This document shows positions 1-7,164 of a stretch of DNA of 64,000 bases, piece by piece (the stretch's first letter is position 1; each line of letters opens with the position of its first letter). The stretch comes from Candidatus Electrothrix aestuarii (GTDB lineage Bacteria > Desulfobacterota > Desulfobulbia > Desulfobulbales > Desulfobulbaceae). The DNA lies in contig CP159373.1 of assembly GCA_032595685.2 (NCBI GenBank), positions 1,943,001 to 2,007,000 on the forward strand, written 5' to 3'. Made by a program: the position numbers and the translations under genes. The notes beneath the pieces are model-generated. The model ran no database searches. It saw nothing but the letters and a program-made list of their open reading frames with translations, and was not told the DNA's origin.

Positions 1-1
1 G

Positions 2-1138
2 AGCCTGCATGACCGACGAGGACGGGTCTTGGCCCGCCTTCGTTACTCCCGTCCCTTAACAGACCTGGATTTCAGCTATCTGGCAGCTAATCAGGAAGAG
101 GTTGACGAGGATGCCCTTCCCGCTGATGCTCTCGCTTCACCGGAAAGCCGGGTGGAGACAGGCGGGGCTGTTCCTGCCTTTGTGGGTCGTACCTCTGTGC
201 GGGAGGTTAATGAGAAAATTCTCCCTCTTCCTGAACCTGAACAAGCTTCCCATAAGAAAGCCTTTCATGAGATAAAGGTGGTCAAACCAAAGAAGAAGGT
301 CGCAAAAAAGAAAAAGGTGCGAGCTGTTGCCCAACCCGCTCAAGCCAAGGAGGTTGTTCCTGCTCCGAAGCCCTCAGCACCTTCTGTTGACCAGACCAAG
401 CAAGAACAGGAAGAGCAGCAACAGCACGAGCCACAACAGGATCAACAAAATAAACAGCAAAATGAAAAGGTTGTTGTGCCACCTCCAGCTCCCGTTGATC
501 AAGAAAAGAGCGTGCTGGGAAAGAAAGAGGCAAAAGCCTCTGTTGGAAATGGGATAAACGTCGACCCCACTTCAACTCCTCAGACACCCTCTCAGGAAGA
601 GAGAGAGCTTGCGCGAGAGTTACCTCTGCCTATCCCAGAAAAGGATGGGCCAGTCGCTCCTCCGATTGAATCAGAAGGGAGAGTGGTGAATAATGAAGCG
701 GAAATCCCTGTTGAACAGCCTGCGGGGCAAGAGCAGATACAGACAGGTACGGAGGGAGAACCTACATCGCCTCCTGCCTTGCCTCCCATCCCTGAAGAAG
801 ATGAGGGCGAGCAAAAAATCCAGGCTGAGCCAGTTATAATGGAGGAGAATGGCGAGCAGGTTCCTGCTGCTGAGACCTCGCAACAGGACTTGCAGGAGGA
901 AAACAAAGCTGAGCCAGATGACTTACCTTTTCCTGAAGTGATGCATCAGGAGCTGCAAGGGAAGGCCGAAGAAACTGTGATGGCCCTGCCGGAAGAGAAT
1001 GCTATGGAGGCTTCTCCTTCGAGTGAAGAAAGAAAGCCTGCCGAGTCTACCACAGGGCCGAAACAGCCTGAAGTGCAGGCTCAGGTTGAGGGGAATACCG
1101 TAAAACAGATCGCTCCTGTCACGATACCCACGCCTTAA
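2..1138 (+). CDS. Low-complexity Pro/Glu/Gln-rich protein, 5' end outside window
   Basis: The reading frame is open from the first bases of the window, with no ATG near its left end. A TTG at 29 is the only candidate start, so the gene most likely begins to the left. The visible part is about 370 residues and almost wholly low-complexity. It has a basic lysine stretch (KPKKKVAKKKK) around residues 86-97, a glutamine-rich run, then repeated proline/glutamate segments such as LPPIPEEDEGE. No catalytic motif, membrane helix or cysteine pattern is visible. Such composition is typical of a disordered linker or tail of an envelope or scaffold protein, but the function cannot be named. The next gene is convergent, with about 110 bases between them. 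Confidence 0.6.
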   Translation, partial: SLHDRRGRVLARLRYSRPLTDLDFSYLAANQEEVDEDALPADALASPESRVETGGAVPAFVGRTSVREVNEKILPLPEPEQASHKKAFHEIKVVKPKKKVAKKKKVRAVAQPAQAKEVVPAPKPSAPSVDQTKQEQEEQQQHEPQQDQQNKQQNEKVVVPPPAPVDQEKSVLGKKEAKASVGNGINVDPTSTPQTPSQEERELARELPLPIPEKDGPVAPPIESEGRVVNNEAEIPVEQPAGQEQIQTGTEGEPTSPPALPPIPEEDEGEQKIQAEPVIMEENGEQVPAAETSQQDLQEENKAEPDDLPFPEVMHQELQGKAEETVMALPEENAMEASPSSEERKPAESTTGPKQPEVQAQVEGNTVKQIAPVTIPTP

Positions 1139-1250
1139 TTCGTAGAGTTTTTTCTACGTCACTTATCTGCTCCTCCCTGCTCTTTACTTGGGCTGAGAGG
1201 AGCGGATTTGAAAAAAATGGAGGATGATAGCTTGTCGGGCTTTTGTCCTT

Positions 1251-1646
1251 TTACTGCTCGGTCCTAAAAAATTCCACGGGCGGTCCTTCAATACGTTCGT
1301 TCAACCAGTCTTTGAGGCTTCTGTTCAGGCGGTGGACTGTTCCACCAGGACGTCTTCCGTCTTCTTCGCAGGCAGCGTCAAATAAGTCTTTCGGTACTTC
1401 AATTTTTGCCAACTCTTCTGCGCCTTCAAGGGTGCGATGAAGCAGGGTAACCCGTGGCGGCTCTGTCTCCCAGTCAAAAATGACGAAATAAAAGCTCTCA
1501 TCATCAGAGCTTGAGACAAAATCGTTTCCCCTGACCCAGCCTGTTCCCCATTCCAGGAACATTTCCACAGCCTTTTCTGGTGTCATGGCCCAATCAATGC
1601 TGTTAACCAATGTTCTATTTTTTCGGAGCTCTGCTAAACTTAACAT
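1251..1646 (-). CDS. DVU0772 family protein
   Basis: This 131-aa protein starts MLSLAELRKNR and contains the segments NSIDWAMTPEKAVEMFLEWG and YYFVIFDWE-like FYFVIFDWETEPPRV. I recognise these as the DVU0772 family, named from Desulfovibrio vulgaris and found mostly in sulfate reducers and relatives. The biochemical role is unknown. The length is normal for the family. The ATG at 1644-1646 is preceded by a good ribosome-binding site (GGGAGGTG read on the minus strand), which supports this start. No signal peptide or membrane helix is visible, so it should be cytoplasmic. It lies alone, divergent from the secreted phospholipase-like gene, with an AT-rich spacer of 150 bases between them. Confidence 0.7.
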   Translation of the reverse strand: MLSLAELRKNRTLVNSIDWAMTPEKAVEMFLEWGTGWVRGNDFVSSSDDESFYFVIFDWETEPPRVTLLHRTLEGAEELAKIEVPKDLFDAACEEDGRRPGGTVHRLNRSLKDWLNERIEGPPVEFFRTEQ

Positions 1647-1795
1647 AGGGCACCTCCCTGGAAAATAATTTTTAAATTGTTATAATTATTATTATCAAAT
1701 AAAATATTAAAGTCAAGGAGGATGAGAAATAAAGAATAGGTCTATTTTTCAAGTTGTTAAATAATCATGTCAATACGATGTAGGGAGAGGGTATT

Positions 1796-3178
1796 ATGAA
1801 AAGTATTTCTTTTTTTGCAGTATTAGGTGCTTTGTTTTTTATATCATATCAGGCTGTTGCGTTTGAAGCTGGAGAGCATGCTCTATTAGGCAATTCAGCA
1901 TTTAATCAAGTCGTTCCTGATAAAAAGGATTATGAGTTTCAACGACTGCTTAATGCGGGTAGCTTTACTTATGGAGAGCTTGTTGCATTGGGAGGTGATT
2001 TTTATAAAACACCAGAAGGAATGCTTCTACATAATGCACCTTATTTTAGCTGGTTCCATAATGATAATCAGGAAAGGATAAAAAAATGTATCAGGAAAGA
2101 AATCAAAGCTATTCGTGAGGAAAGACAATATACAACTTGTGAGGACATAGATCTTATTCGTTCAAAGGCCCAGTATGTGACAGGCGCACATGATAATTTT
2201 TCACATTTCTCGTGGCATAACGTGAAGAATTATGTTCGTTATCATTCAATGGCATTGAAATTTGCTTTGCTGTATCACTATAAGATTACGGGGGATTCCA
2301 CGACCTTTTCTGATGTGCTGGAACAGCTGCCTTATAAAGATGAAGACGGTTGGCTCGCTGGTATATTATCTGGGCGATCATACCTGTCAAAAGAGTACAT
2401 CGGTGAGTTAACCACTGAGCAGTTGGAGTCCACAGCTATCTATTTTAATGCGTTTGCTGATCATTTTTTAACAGATGCATTTTCAGCAGGGCATTTGAGA
2501 GTGCCCCGTTCTCAAATTGATGCCTACATTAAGGACAGAGACGCCTTTTTGATCTCATTGGATTCGTCCCCTTCGTATTTGGAACTGGAAAGAAAACAGG
2601 GGACTGTAAGGTCAGGAGCATATGTTCAATTTTTGCATAATCTTGATGGAAAGTCTAAGGGGGTTCTTGTCACTAATTCAAAGAAAAATATTTTTTATGT
2701 TAGGGGAGATAAGTATCTTTTTGCAGATTCTACGGGAAAATTAACTAATCACCCTAATTCTAACATAACTGCAAAAATTGTAATTCAGGCCTTAAGGAGC
2801 TCTATCGCTGAACTGAAGCTGGTTTTTTTGCATGGACGCAAGGGACTTCCAGGGATATATAAGGCTACGGAGTTCATTCCCACTCCTCACATGAGTTCAA
2901 AATCATTAGTTTCCGAGGTTCAGAATTTTGCAAGAAGCAAAAGGTATGATGATATAATTGGAATGTTAAGCGATAGTGTAGGAGGGCTTTACGTAACTTT
3001 AGTGTCGGATAATGAAGCAAAGTTTTATAGGTTTATAGAGGACCTTCCAAAGATAATGGAGAAGTTTCGTCGTGATATAGCTTACGAGATCAAGAAGGAT
3101 TCTAAAAAAGGAGAAGAGTCAGGATTTGTGAAATTCATATCACCTAGTTACCTGCGGAATATTCAGAAAATACGTTGA
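1796..3178 (+). CDS. Secreted zinc-dependent phospholipase C / S1-P1 nuclease-like protein
   Basis: The 460-aa product begins with a clear signal peptide (hydrophobic residues 4-20, ending near AVAFEAGEH). The mature part has a spaced set of His/Asp residues typical of the zinc-dependent phospholipase C / P1 nuclease fold: GAHDNFSHFSWH around residues 130-142 and DHFLTDAFSAGHLR around 222-235. The second motif closely matches the metal-binding signature of this superfamily. By family, it should hydrolyse phospholipids or nucleic acids in the periplasm or outside the cell; which one cannot be decided here. The gene is more AT-rich than its neighbours, which suggests transfer. The start has a strong ribosome-binding site (AGGGAGAGG). 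Confidence 0.6.
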   Translation: MKSISFFAVLGALFFISYQAVAFEAGEHALLGNSAFNQVVPDKKDYEFQRLLNAGSFTYGELVALGGDFYKTPEGMLLHNAPYFSWFHNDNQERIKKCIRKEIKAIREERQYTTCEDIDLIRSKAQYVTGAHDNFSHFSWHNVKNYVRYHSMALKFALLYHYKITGDSTTFSDVLEQLPYKDEDGWLAGILSGRSYLSKEYIGELTTEQLESTAIYFNAFADHFLTDAFSAGHLRVPRSQIDAYIKDRDAFLISLDSSPSYLELERKQGTVRSGAYVQFLHNLDGKSKGVLVTNSKKNIFYVRGDKYLFADSTGKLTNHPNSNITAKIVIQALRSSIAELKLVFLHGRKGLPGIYKATEFIPTPHMSSKSLVSEVQNFARSKRYDDIIGMLSDSVGGLYVTLVSDNEAKFYRFIEDLPKIMEKFRRDIAYEIKKDSKKGEESGFVKFISPSYLRNIQKIR

Positions 3179-3203
3179 TTGAGAACCAAAATAGCTTTTT
3201 CTA

Positions 3204-3905
3204 TTACTCAAGATGCTCTGCTGAGATAAGGTGCATTTTTAAAAGATAGCCAGTTGCTCCGTAGGTCTGGAGCTCCAGATCTTGCGGGATTGAGTCCAAG
3301 CCGGAGCCCGCTTCTGTTGTCTGGCAGGATCGAGCGGTGATAGATCGGGTAAGTTTTTGATCAGGCGCGTAATTGCGGACCTGCCAGCAGGTTTCAGCGT
3401 TTTTATCCGGCAGGATATCTGTCACCCTCTTATCGCTGGTGTGGTATCGACAGACCGGGGCAGGGGGCTCGCCGAGAGCCCCTTGCTGTAGTTCCCCAAC
3501 AGGTTTGCGGAAGATGGCTTGCAGGTCTTCCAGCAGGCCCTGAGCAAAGGACGGCTTATCAAAAGGAGGAACTGCCCGTGTGATCTTGAAATTGTTTTTT
3601 TGGTCCAGGGTGCCGGAAAACAGCGTGAACCCTTCAGGGGTGACCAAGGCGCATTCCAGGCTGTCAGGACTGAGGGAGGTTACCCCGATGACGGTAGATC
3701 CACCACCGTGCTTCAAAGTGAAGTCAATGGAGTGGACAAATTGCCACGCGCCCTGGGGAAAGATTGCGGTGCAGGCAGCGGCTTTTTCCGAGGGAAAGGT
3801 GGTCTCGGTGAGGAGAGGGAGCGTCTGCTTTCCCCCACAGGCCGTGAGGGATAACGAGCCAGCAAGGAGTATAAGTATAGGGAGGAGAAAAGGAACTCGC
3901 ATCAT
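3204..3905 (-). CDS. DUF3261-like lipoprotein of an aryl-polyene-type cluster
   Basis: This 233-aa protein has a lipoprotein signal peptide: hydrophobic residues 5-20 followed by the lipobox LTACGG. It should therefore be anchored in the outer or inner membrane. The body (segments AWQFVHSIDFTLKHGGG and LVTPEGFTLFSGTLD) fits the small DUF3261 lipoproteins that accompany LolA-like proteins in aryl-polyene and related fatty-acid-derived pigment clusters. Its ATG overlaps the stop of the LolA-like gene by four bases, so the two are translationally coupled and probably act together in moving the lipid product to the outer membrane. The family assignment rests mainly on context and general pattern. 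Confidence 0.55.
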   Translation of the reverse strand: MMRVPFLLPILILLAGSLSLTACGGKQTLPLLTETTFPSEKAAACTAIFPQGAWQFVHSIDFTLKHGGGSTVIGVTSLSPDSLECALVTPEGFTLFSGTLDQKNNFKITRAVPPFDKPSFAQGLLEDLQAIFRKPVGELQQGALGEPPAPVCRYHTSDKRVTDILPDKNAETCWQVRNYAPDQKLTRSITARSCQTTEAGSGLDSIPQDLELQTYGATGYLLKMHLISAEHLE

Positions 3906-4507
3906 CGTTGCGTGAATGATCGGGCCGGGATCGCCTGATTCAGCACCCTGTTGCTGAAGCGCATAATCGTGCTCGCCCCAGGTCCCTCGGTGATGGTGAC
4001 TTGATCCAGCAGGCCCTTTTGCTCAGAGAGCTTAAGATCAATTCGTTCGATCAGCTTACCAAAGGCCTCGTCCTTCGGGGTCAGCTCAACGGTTTTGTCG
4101 TCAGGAAAGGACACCGAGAAGAGTTCATTGTCCGTAAAACGACCATCAAGCCAGCTGCTGATCTCTGTCAGGACCACCTGCATCGCATCAAGCTGCATGC
4201 CTGTCTCTTCCTGGAAAATCCCGTCGCGCTTGATGAAACGTTTGACCTTGCCCTCGTGCATGAGCAGGATGGAGGCAAAGGGGCTGGTGTACTCCCAGCG
4301 CAGGGAACCGGGGGCTTGAAAGAGCAGCTTACCGGTGGAGATAATGGGCTTAGCTAGGATCTTGAGGTGCTTTTCCTGGGTGAAATCCGCCTGGATGGAC
4401 TCGATGCGAAAGTCCTTTTCTTCTGCGGGCGCGTTGGCCGCAAGCCCGGAAGAAACGGCAAAGCAGCTAATAAAGAAAAGACAGAAAAAAAGAAGGATGC
4501 GACACAC
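3902..4507 (-). CDS. LolA-like outer membrane lipoprotein carrier
   Basis: The 201-aa product has a signal peptide (residues 1-24, ending SSGLAANA) and a LolA-type beta-sandwich sequence: IQADFTQEKHLKIL near residue 38, GKLLFQAPGSLRWEYTSPF near 61-79, and the following IDLKLSEQKGLLDQVTI strand. LolA proteins carry lipoproteins across the periplasm. Versions inside aryl-polyene clusters are thought to carry the polyene lipid instead. It follows fabG with a one-base overlap and overlaps the DUF3261 gene, so it belongs to this four-gene unit rather than to a housekeeping lol operon; no lolCDE or ftsK neighbour is present. Confidence 0.75.
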   Translation of the reverse strand: MCRILLFFCLFFISCFAVSSGLAANAPAEEKDFRIESIQADFTQEKHLKILAKPIISTGKLLFQAPGSLRWEYTSPFASILLMHEGKVKRFIKRDGIFQEETGMQLDAMQVVLTEISSWLDGRFTDNELFSVSFPDDKTVELTPKDEAFGKLIERIDLKLSEQKGLLDQVTITEGPGASTIMRFSNRVLNQAIPARSFTQR

Positions 4508-5250
4508 TAGATCATGCCTCCGTTGACGGAGATGACCTGGCCAGTCACATAGGAGGCTGCATCCGAGCAGAGAAAACCGACTACCTTGGCGACTTCCTCT
4601 GGTTTACCGATCCGGGCCATAGGGATCATGGATTTGATATGGTCCTTAGGCACCTCCTGGATCATATCCGTTTCAATGAGGCCTGGAGCAACCACATTGA
4701 CCCGAATACCCAGACGGGCTACCTCGGTGGCCACGGTTCTGCTGGCCGCGTTCAAGCCCGCCTTGGCAGCGGCATAATTGGCCTGGCCTCGGTTGGGCAC
4801 CAGGGAGCTGGCTGAGGAGATGGAGATAATGGAGCCCTTGCGTTTGCGCACCATTTTTTCCAGGACCGGACGGGTCATATTATAAAATCCGTTCAGGCTG
4901 GTATCAAGGACAGCGTTCCAGTTCTCCGGCTTCATCATCATGAACAGGCCGTCAGCAATAATGCCCGCATTATTGACCAGGACATCAATGCTACCCCGTT
5001 GTTCCGCGATTTTCTCAATGACCTGTTCGACCTTTTCCCGGTCCCGGATATCAAATTGGCAGATTTCTCCCTGCCCGCCCTGTTCTTCAATCTGGGCCAG
5101 GGTCTGCTCGGCCCCGTTCTTATCGCCCATATAATTGACAACAACGTAGTAGCCCTTCCGGGCCAGTTCCACGCAGATGGCCCTGCCGATTCCCTTGCTG
5201 CCGCCGGTCACGATGGCGGTTTCCTGTTCTTTTGCCTGTTCGTTACTCAT
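4507..5250 (-). CDS. fabG: 3-oxoacyl-ACP reductase, FabG-type SDR
   Basis: This 247-aa protein is a classical short-chain dehydrogenase. It has the cofactor motif TGGSKGIG at residues 15-22, NNAG near 92, the catalytic Ser in ISISSASS, the YAAAK pair near residue 158, and the C-terminal GQVISVNGGMI. FabG enzymes reduce 3-oxoacyl-ACP to 3-hydroxyacyl-ACP with NADPH. It overlaps the dehydratase upstream by 8 bases and the LolA-like gene downstream by one base. That context points to a ketoreductase dedicated to the aryl-polyene-type lipid rather than the housekeeping FabG, although the sequence alone does not separate the two. Confidence 0.85.
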   Translation of the reverse strand: MSNEQAKEQETAIVTGGSKGIGRAICVELARKGYYVVVNYMGDKNGAEQTLAQIEEQGGQGEICQFDIRDREKVEQVIEKIAEQRGSIDVLVNNAGIIADGLFMMMKPENWNAVLDTSLNGFYNMTRPVLEKMVRKRKGSIISISSASSLVPNRGQANYAAAKAGLNAASRTVATEVARLGIRVNVVAPGLIETDMIQEVPKDHIKSMIPMARIGKPEEVAKVVGFLCSDAASYVTGQVISVNGGMI

Positions 5251-5689
5251 CTGTTTTTGCCTGAAAGAGCTGAAGTGTCATTCTGCTGATCAATTGACCG
5301 TCTATGTGTTGTTCGCACGCCACTTCCCGGAGATTGTCAAAGCAGAACGTGTTTTTTGCCCAGCTGATAATATCGCAGGCAAAGGGAAGATGGTCAATGG
5401 AAAACTCTGCTTTTTTGATCCCGACGATCCAGCCCATCGGGTCTGAATCTGTTCCTTTGCTCTGGATTCGGTCCCAACCGTTGCACACACCAGCAGTCTG
5501 GGCCGCCAGCTCGACCAGAATGAGGGGAGGGACGCCCTTTGCATCGGCCATAGGCCAGGATGGTTTGGGGCGGCACAGGGTACGGGCTTCGGTTCTGTCT
5601 ACTTCGAGGACCTCCTGGATCAGCAGCATGTCGCCGCGTTGGGGAAGGAGATCCTCCAGGGTGAGGTCGGAGAATGATGGGGGATTCAT
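5243..5689 (-). CDS. Hot-dog fold 3-hydroxyacyl-ACP dehydratase-like protein (ApeP/ApeI type)
   Basis: The 148-aa product has the layout of the small hot-dog dehydratases of aryl-polyene clusters: LEDLLPQRGDMLLIQEVLEVD at the start, then PPLILVELAAQTAGV, the central helix that carries the acidic catalytic residue (E60 region). In most relatives the first motif reads LPHxxxM, where the His is catalytic. Here it is LPQRGDM, a Gln in its place. Either the family tolerates this or the enzyme is altered. It is the first gene of the four-gene overlapping unit. No ketosynthase, acyl carrier protein or ligase lies upstream, where unrelated accessory genes begin 48 bases away. Confidence 0.6.
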   Translation of the reverse strand: MNPPSFSDLTLEDLLPQRGDMLLIQEVLEVDRTEARTLCRPKPSWPMADAKGVPPLILVELAAQTAGVCNGWDRIQSKGTDSDPMGWIVGIKKAEFSIDHLPFACDIISWAKNTFCFDNLREVACEQHIDGQLISRMTLQLFQAKTDE

Positions 5690-5737
5690 GGGGATTTGTT
5701 GTCGGGTAAATGTCGTTTCGTCCGCTGAACTGACTGC

Positions 5738-6220
5738 TTATTTTATCCTTTTTATCTTTCCTTTCTTTCTGCGGAATTTTATTTTGCTCTTCTTGTCAAC
5801 TGTTTGACGAAACATAGCATAGTGTCGTTTTATTCTTTCGGTATAGGCTGTGTCTGGGAGTAACACCTCCCGGAATACCCTGAGAAGAGCCGGGGCCAGA
5901 TTTGACTGTGGACTCATCATATTCAGTACTGGTCCCATCATTTCCTTGATAACATCAGGATCGCTATTCTTCATCCACTTCGAATAAAAAACTTGATCTT
6001 CCCACCCCCAGGAAATAACCGCTTTAACGTCATCTTCACAGGAAGATATCACTGTAAAAAAAACTCGACGGCAGTCACAACCGGGTTCGTCACAGTACAT
6101 TTCGAGAAAAGCATAATCTGCGGGTGGGAGATTAAACTCTGAAGGATCATATATGGTGACTGATCTGGTCTTTTGTTCTGCGATCTCGGGAAAACGACTA
6201 TAAAAAAAAGAATAGGGCAT
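5738..6220 (-). CDS. Conserved hypothetical protein with C-x4-C-x-C cluster
   Basis: I do not recognise a named family with certainty. The 160-aa protein begins MPYSFFYSRFPEIAE, which resembles a family of small proteins starting with a 'pY..Y..FPEIA' segment. Around residues 42-51 it has YCDEPGCDCRRV, a compact cysteine cluster that could bind zinc. The C-terminus is very basic (KSKIKFRRKKGKIKRIK). There is no signal peptide. It lies between the aryl-polyene-type genes and the integron-cassette block on the same strand. The decamer GGACGAAACG (minus strand) occurs on both sides of it, near 5714-5723 and 6253-6262, which may be remnants of recombination sites. Confidence 0.55.
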   Translation of the reverse strand: MPYSFFYSRFPEIAEQKTRSVTIYDPSEFNLPPADYAFLEMYCDEPGCDCRRVFFTVISSCEDDVKAVISWGWEDQVFYSKWMKNSDPDVIKEMMGPVLNMMSPQSNLAPALLRVFREVLLPDTAYTERIKRHYAMFRQTVDKKSKIKFRRKKGKIKRIK

Positions 6221-6291
6221 TTGTTTCTACTTTGTACAATGTGTTGATAACAGAAGGCGTTTCGTCCAAACCTTATTGATGAGTGTTACAC

Positions 6292-6732
6292 CTACCAAAC
6301 ATCTTCAACTGAAGGATCGTCATAGCGGTCCAAGGTTGCCAACCATTCCGGCATGTCTTCTTTGATCCTTTGCTTGAGATCTGTCAGTTCTTCTTTCTCT
6401 ATCAAGCCTTTCTCATGCATAAAGGTGTAGAATTTTTTCAGGCTCGTTGCATGGCTCTTGATGCTTGATTGGCTTGCCCACATCGCCTTTTTTATGAACC
6501 AATAGCCAAGGAACATACCTACATCTTCAGCGCCATCTTTTGCTTCAATTGCATCTTCGTACAGCAGGTAATCGTTGAGGTAGAACGCAACGTTTTCAAG
6601 ATGGTTGTTTATCGTTTTTTTTGAGAGGCCAGCTGCTTTGAGCGATGCCTCGAACTCCTTTAATAGAACTTCGTTAGCTTTTCGTATCTTTTTACAATCT
6701 CGTTCGTATTTATCGTAGTCGTCCATTTTCAA
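6292..6732 (-). CDS. Integrase SAM-like (core-binding) domain protein without catalytic domain
   Basis: This 146-aa, all-helical protein resembles the N-terminal SAM-like DNA-binding domain of tyrosine recombinases: LLKEFEASLKAAGLSKKTI, then HATSLKKFYTFMHEKGLIE near residues 99-117. The catalytic R-H-R-Y domain is absent and the reading frame stops normally, so it is not simply cut by the window. It may be a DNA-binding accessory protein or a remnant. A related protein is encoded at 42234-42587 inside the efflux operon, with the same segment order (FxxFL...SVKKFFHFLVNKQGVS). It sits within the cassette-rich block, and its upstream flank carries a GTTATAC box that could be a cassette boundary, but its own attC is not convincing. 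Confidence 0.55.
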   Translation of the reverse strand: MKMDDYDKYERDCKKIRKANEVLLKEFEASLKAAGLSKKTINNHLENVAFYLNDYLLYEDAIEAKDGAEDVGMFLGYWFIKKAMWASQSSIKSHATSLKKFYTFMHEKGLIEKEELTDLKQRIKEDMPEWLATLDRYDDPSVEDVW

Positions 6733-6780
6733 TACTCTGTTGTTTTATTCTTTGGCGGTGTCTAAGTCCCAGTATAACCG

Positions 6781-6851
6781 AACCGATTAGTATAGACCCG
6801 CTTGCTAGGTGGTGTGGGGAGTGCGGGAGAAAGACCCGCCCTTACCCGATT
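6781..6851 (+). mobile_element. Possible 3'-terminal remnant of a group IIC-attC intron
   Basis: The 71-base stretch has no coding capacity. It contains a hairpin formed by GGGGAGTGCGGG and CCCGCCCTTACCC with a loop of about seven bases, and ends CTTACCCGATT. This resembles the domain V-VI end of group II introns as I remember them. The bases that follow are ATGT, the four bases that should remain from the R'' box (GTT/ATGT on this strand) of the 79-aa cassette if an intron of the IIC-attC class had entered between GTT and ATGT. The rest of the intron and its reverse transcriptase are missing. The identification is an inference from position and shape. Confidence 0.3.
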
Positions 6852-6863
6852 ATGTGTGTAATG

Positions 6864-7103
6864 TTAATTGTGACTTTTTCTACCTTTAACATGCCATTCA
6901 CTCTCTAAATAATTTGCAGCATCCAATAATTGTTGACTTGATATAGTCTGACCAATATCAATATTGAACTTTGCTTTAATAAGTTCTTTCCCTTGGTGAT
7001 AGCCTGCGTGACAAAAGGTAAGCGCATTACAAAGTGCGATTACTCTACGCTCGATAGGAGCGGATTCATCTCTTACGAGTTTTAGTCTATTTCTAAATCC
7101 CAT
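6864..7103 (-). CDS. Small hypothetical protein, probable integron cassette gene
   Basis: The 79-aa product starts MGFRNRLKLVRDESAP and has no motif I recognise, no signal peptide and no membrane helix. Its ATG lies ten bases downstream of the cassette boundary (G/TTATGT, minus strand) created by the attC site at 7107-7164, so it is positioned exactly like the first gene of the next integron cassette. Downstream of its stop the R'' box expected for this cassette (ACATAAC) is seen as ACATAAT, followed by the probable intron remnant. Cassette genes are often short and unmatched, which fits. The role is unknown. Confidence 0.5.
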   Translation of the reverse strand: MGFRNRLKLVRDESAPIERRVIALCNALTFCHAGYHQGKELIKAKFNIDIGQTISSQQLLDAANYLESEWHVKGRKSHN

Positions 7104-7106
7104 TAC

Positions 7107-7164
7107 ACATAACGCTGAAATCAGGGGCGCGGCTTTTTGCGTCCCCTGGATTTAATTGTTAGCA
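7107..7164 (-). other. attC recombination site following the STAND NTPase cassette
   Basis: Read on the minus strand, the site begins with R'' TGCTAAC directly after the STAND stop codon. It continues with an L''-like CCAGGGGACGC, a short loop, the partner GCGCCCCTG, then TTTCAGC and ends with R' GTTATGT. The arms CAGGGG.CGC and GCG.CCCCTG pair with one unpaired base, the arrangement that IntI reads in folded attC sites. At 58 bases it has normal attC length. The R'' box is the exact reverse complement of the GTTAGCA box at 10009-10015, at the other end of the cassette. Confidence 0.8.

Noticed and set aside
1139-1250. A terminator between the first two convergent genes
   Set aside because: The hairpin CGTAGA-GTTTTT-TCTACG is weak and has no T-run after the stem, so I do not list it as a feature.
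6243-6291. A third attC between the SAM-like gene and the 160-aa gene
   Set aside because: GTGTAAC and GTTATCA boxes are present and partly fit, but the site is too short (under 50 bases) and lacks a clear L''/L' stem. It may be a decayed remnant only.
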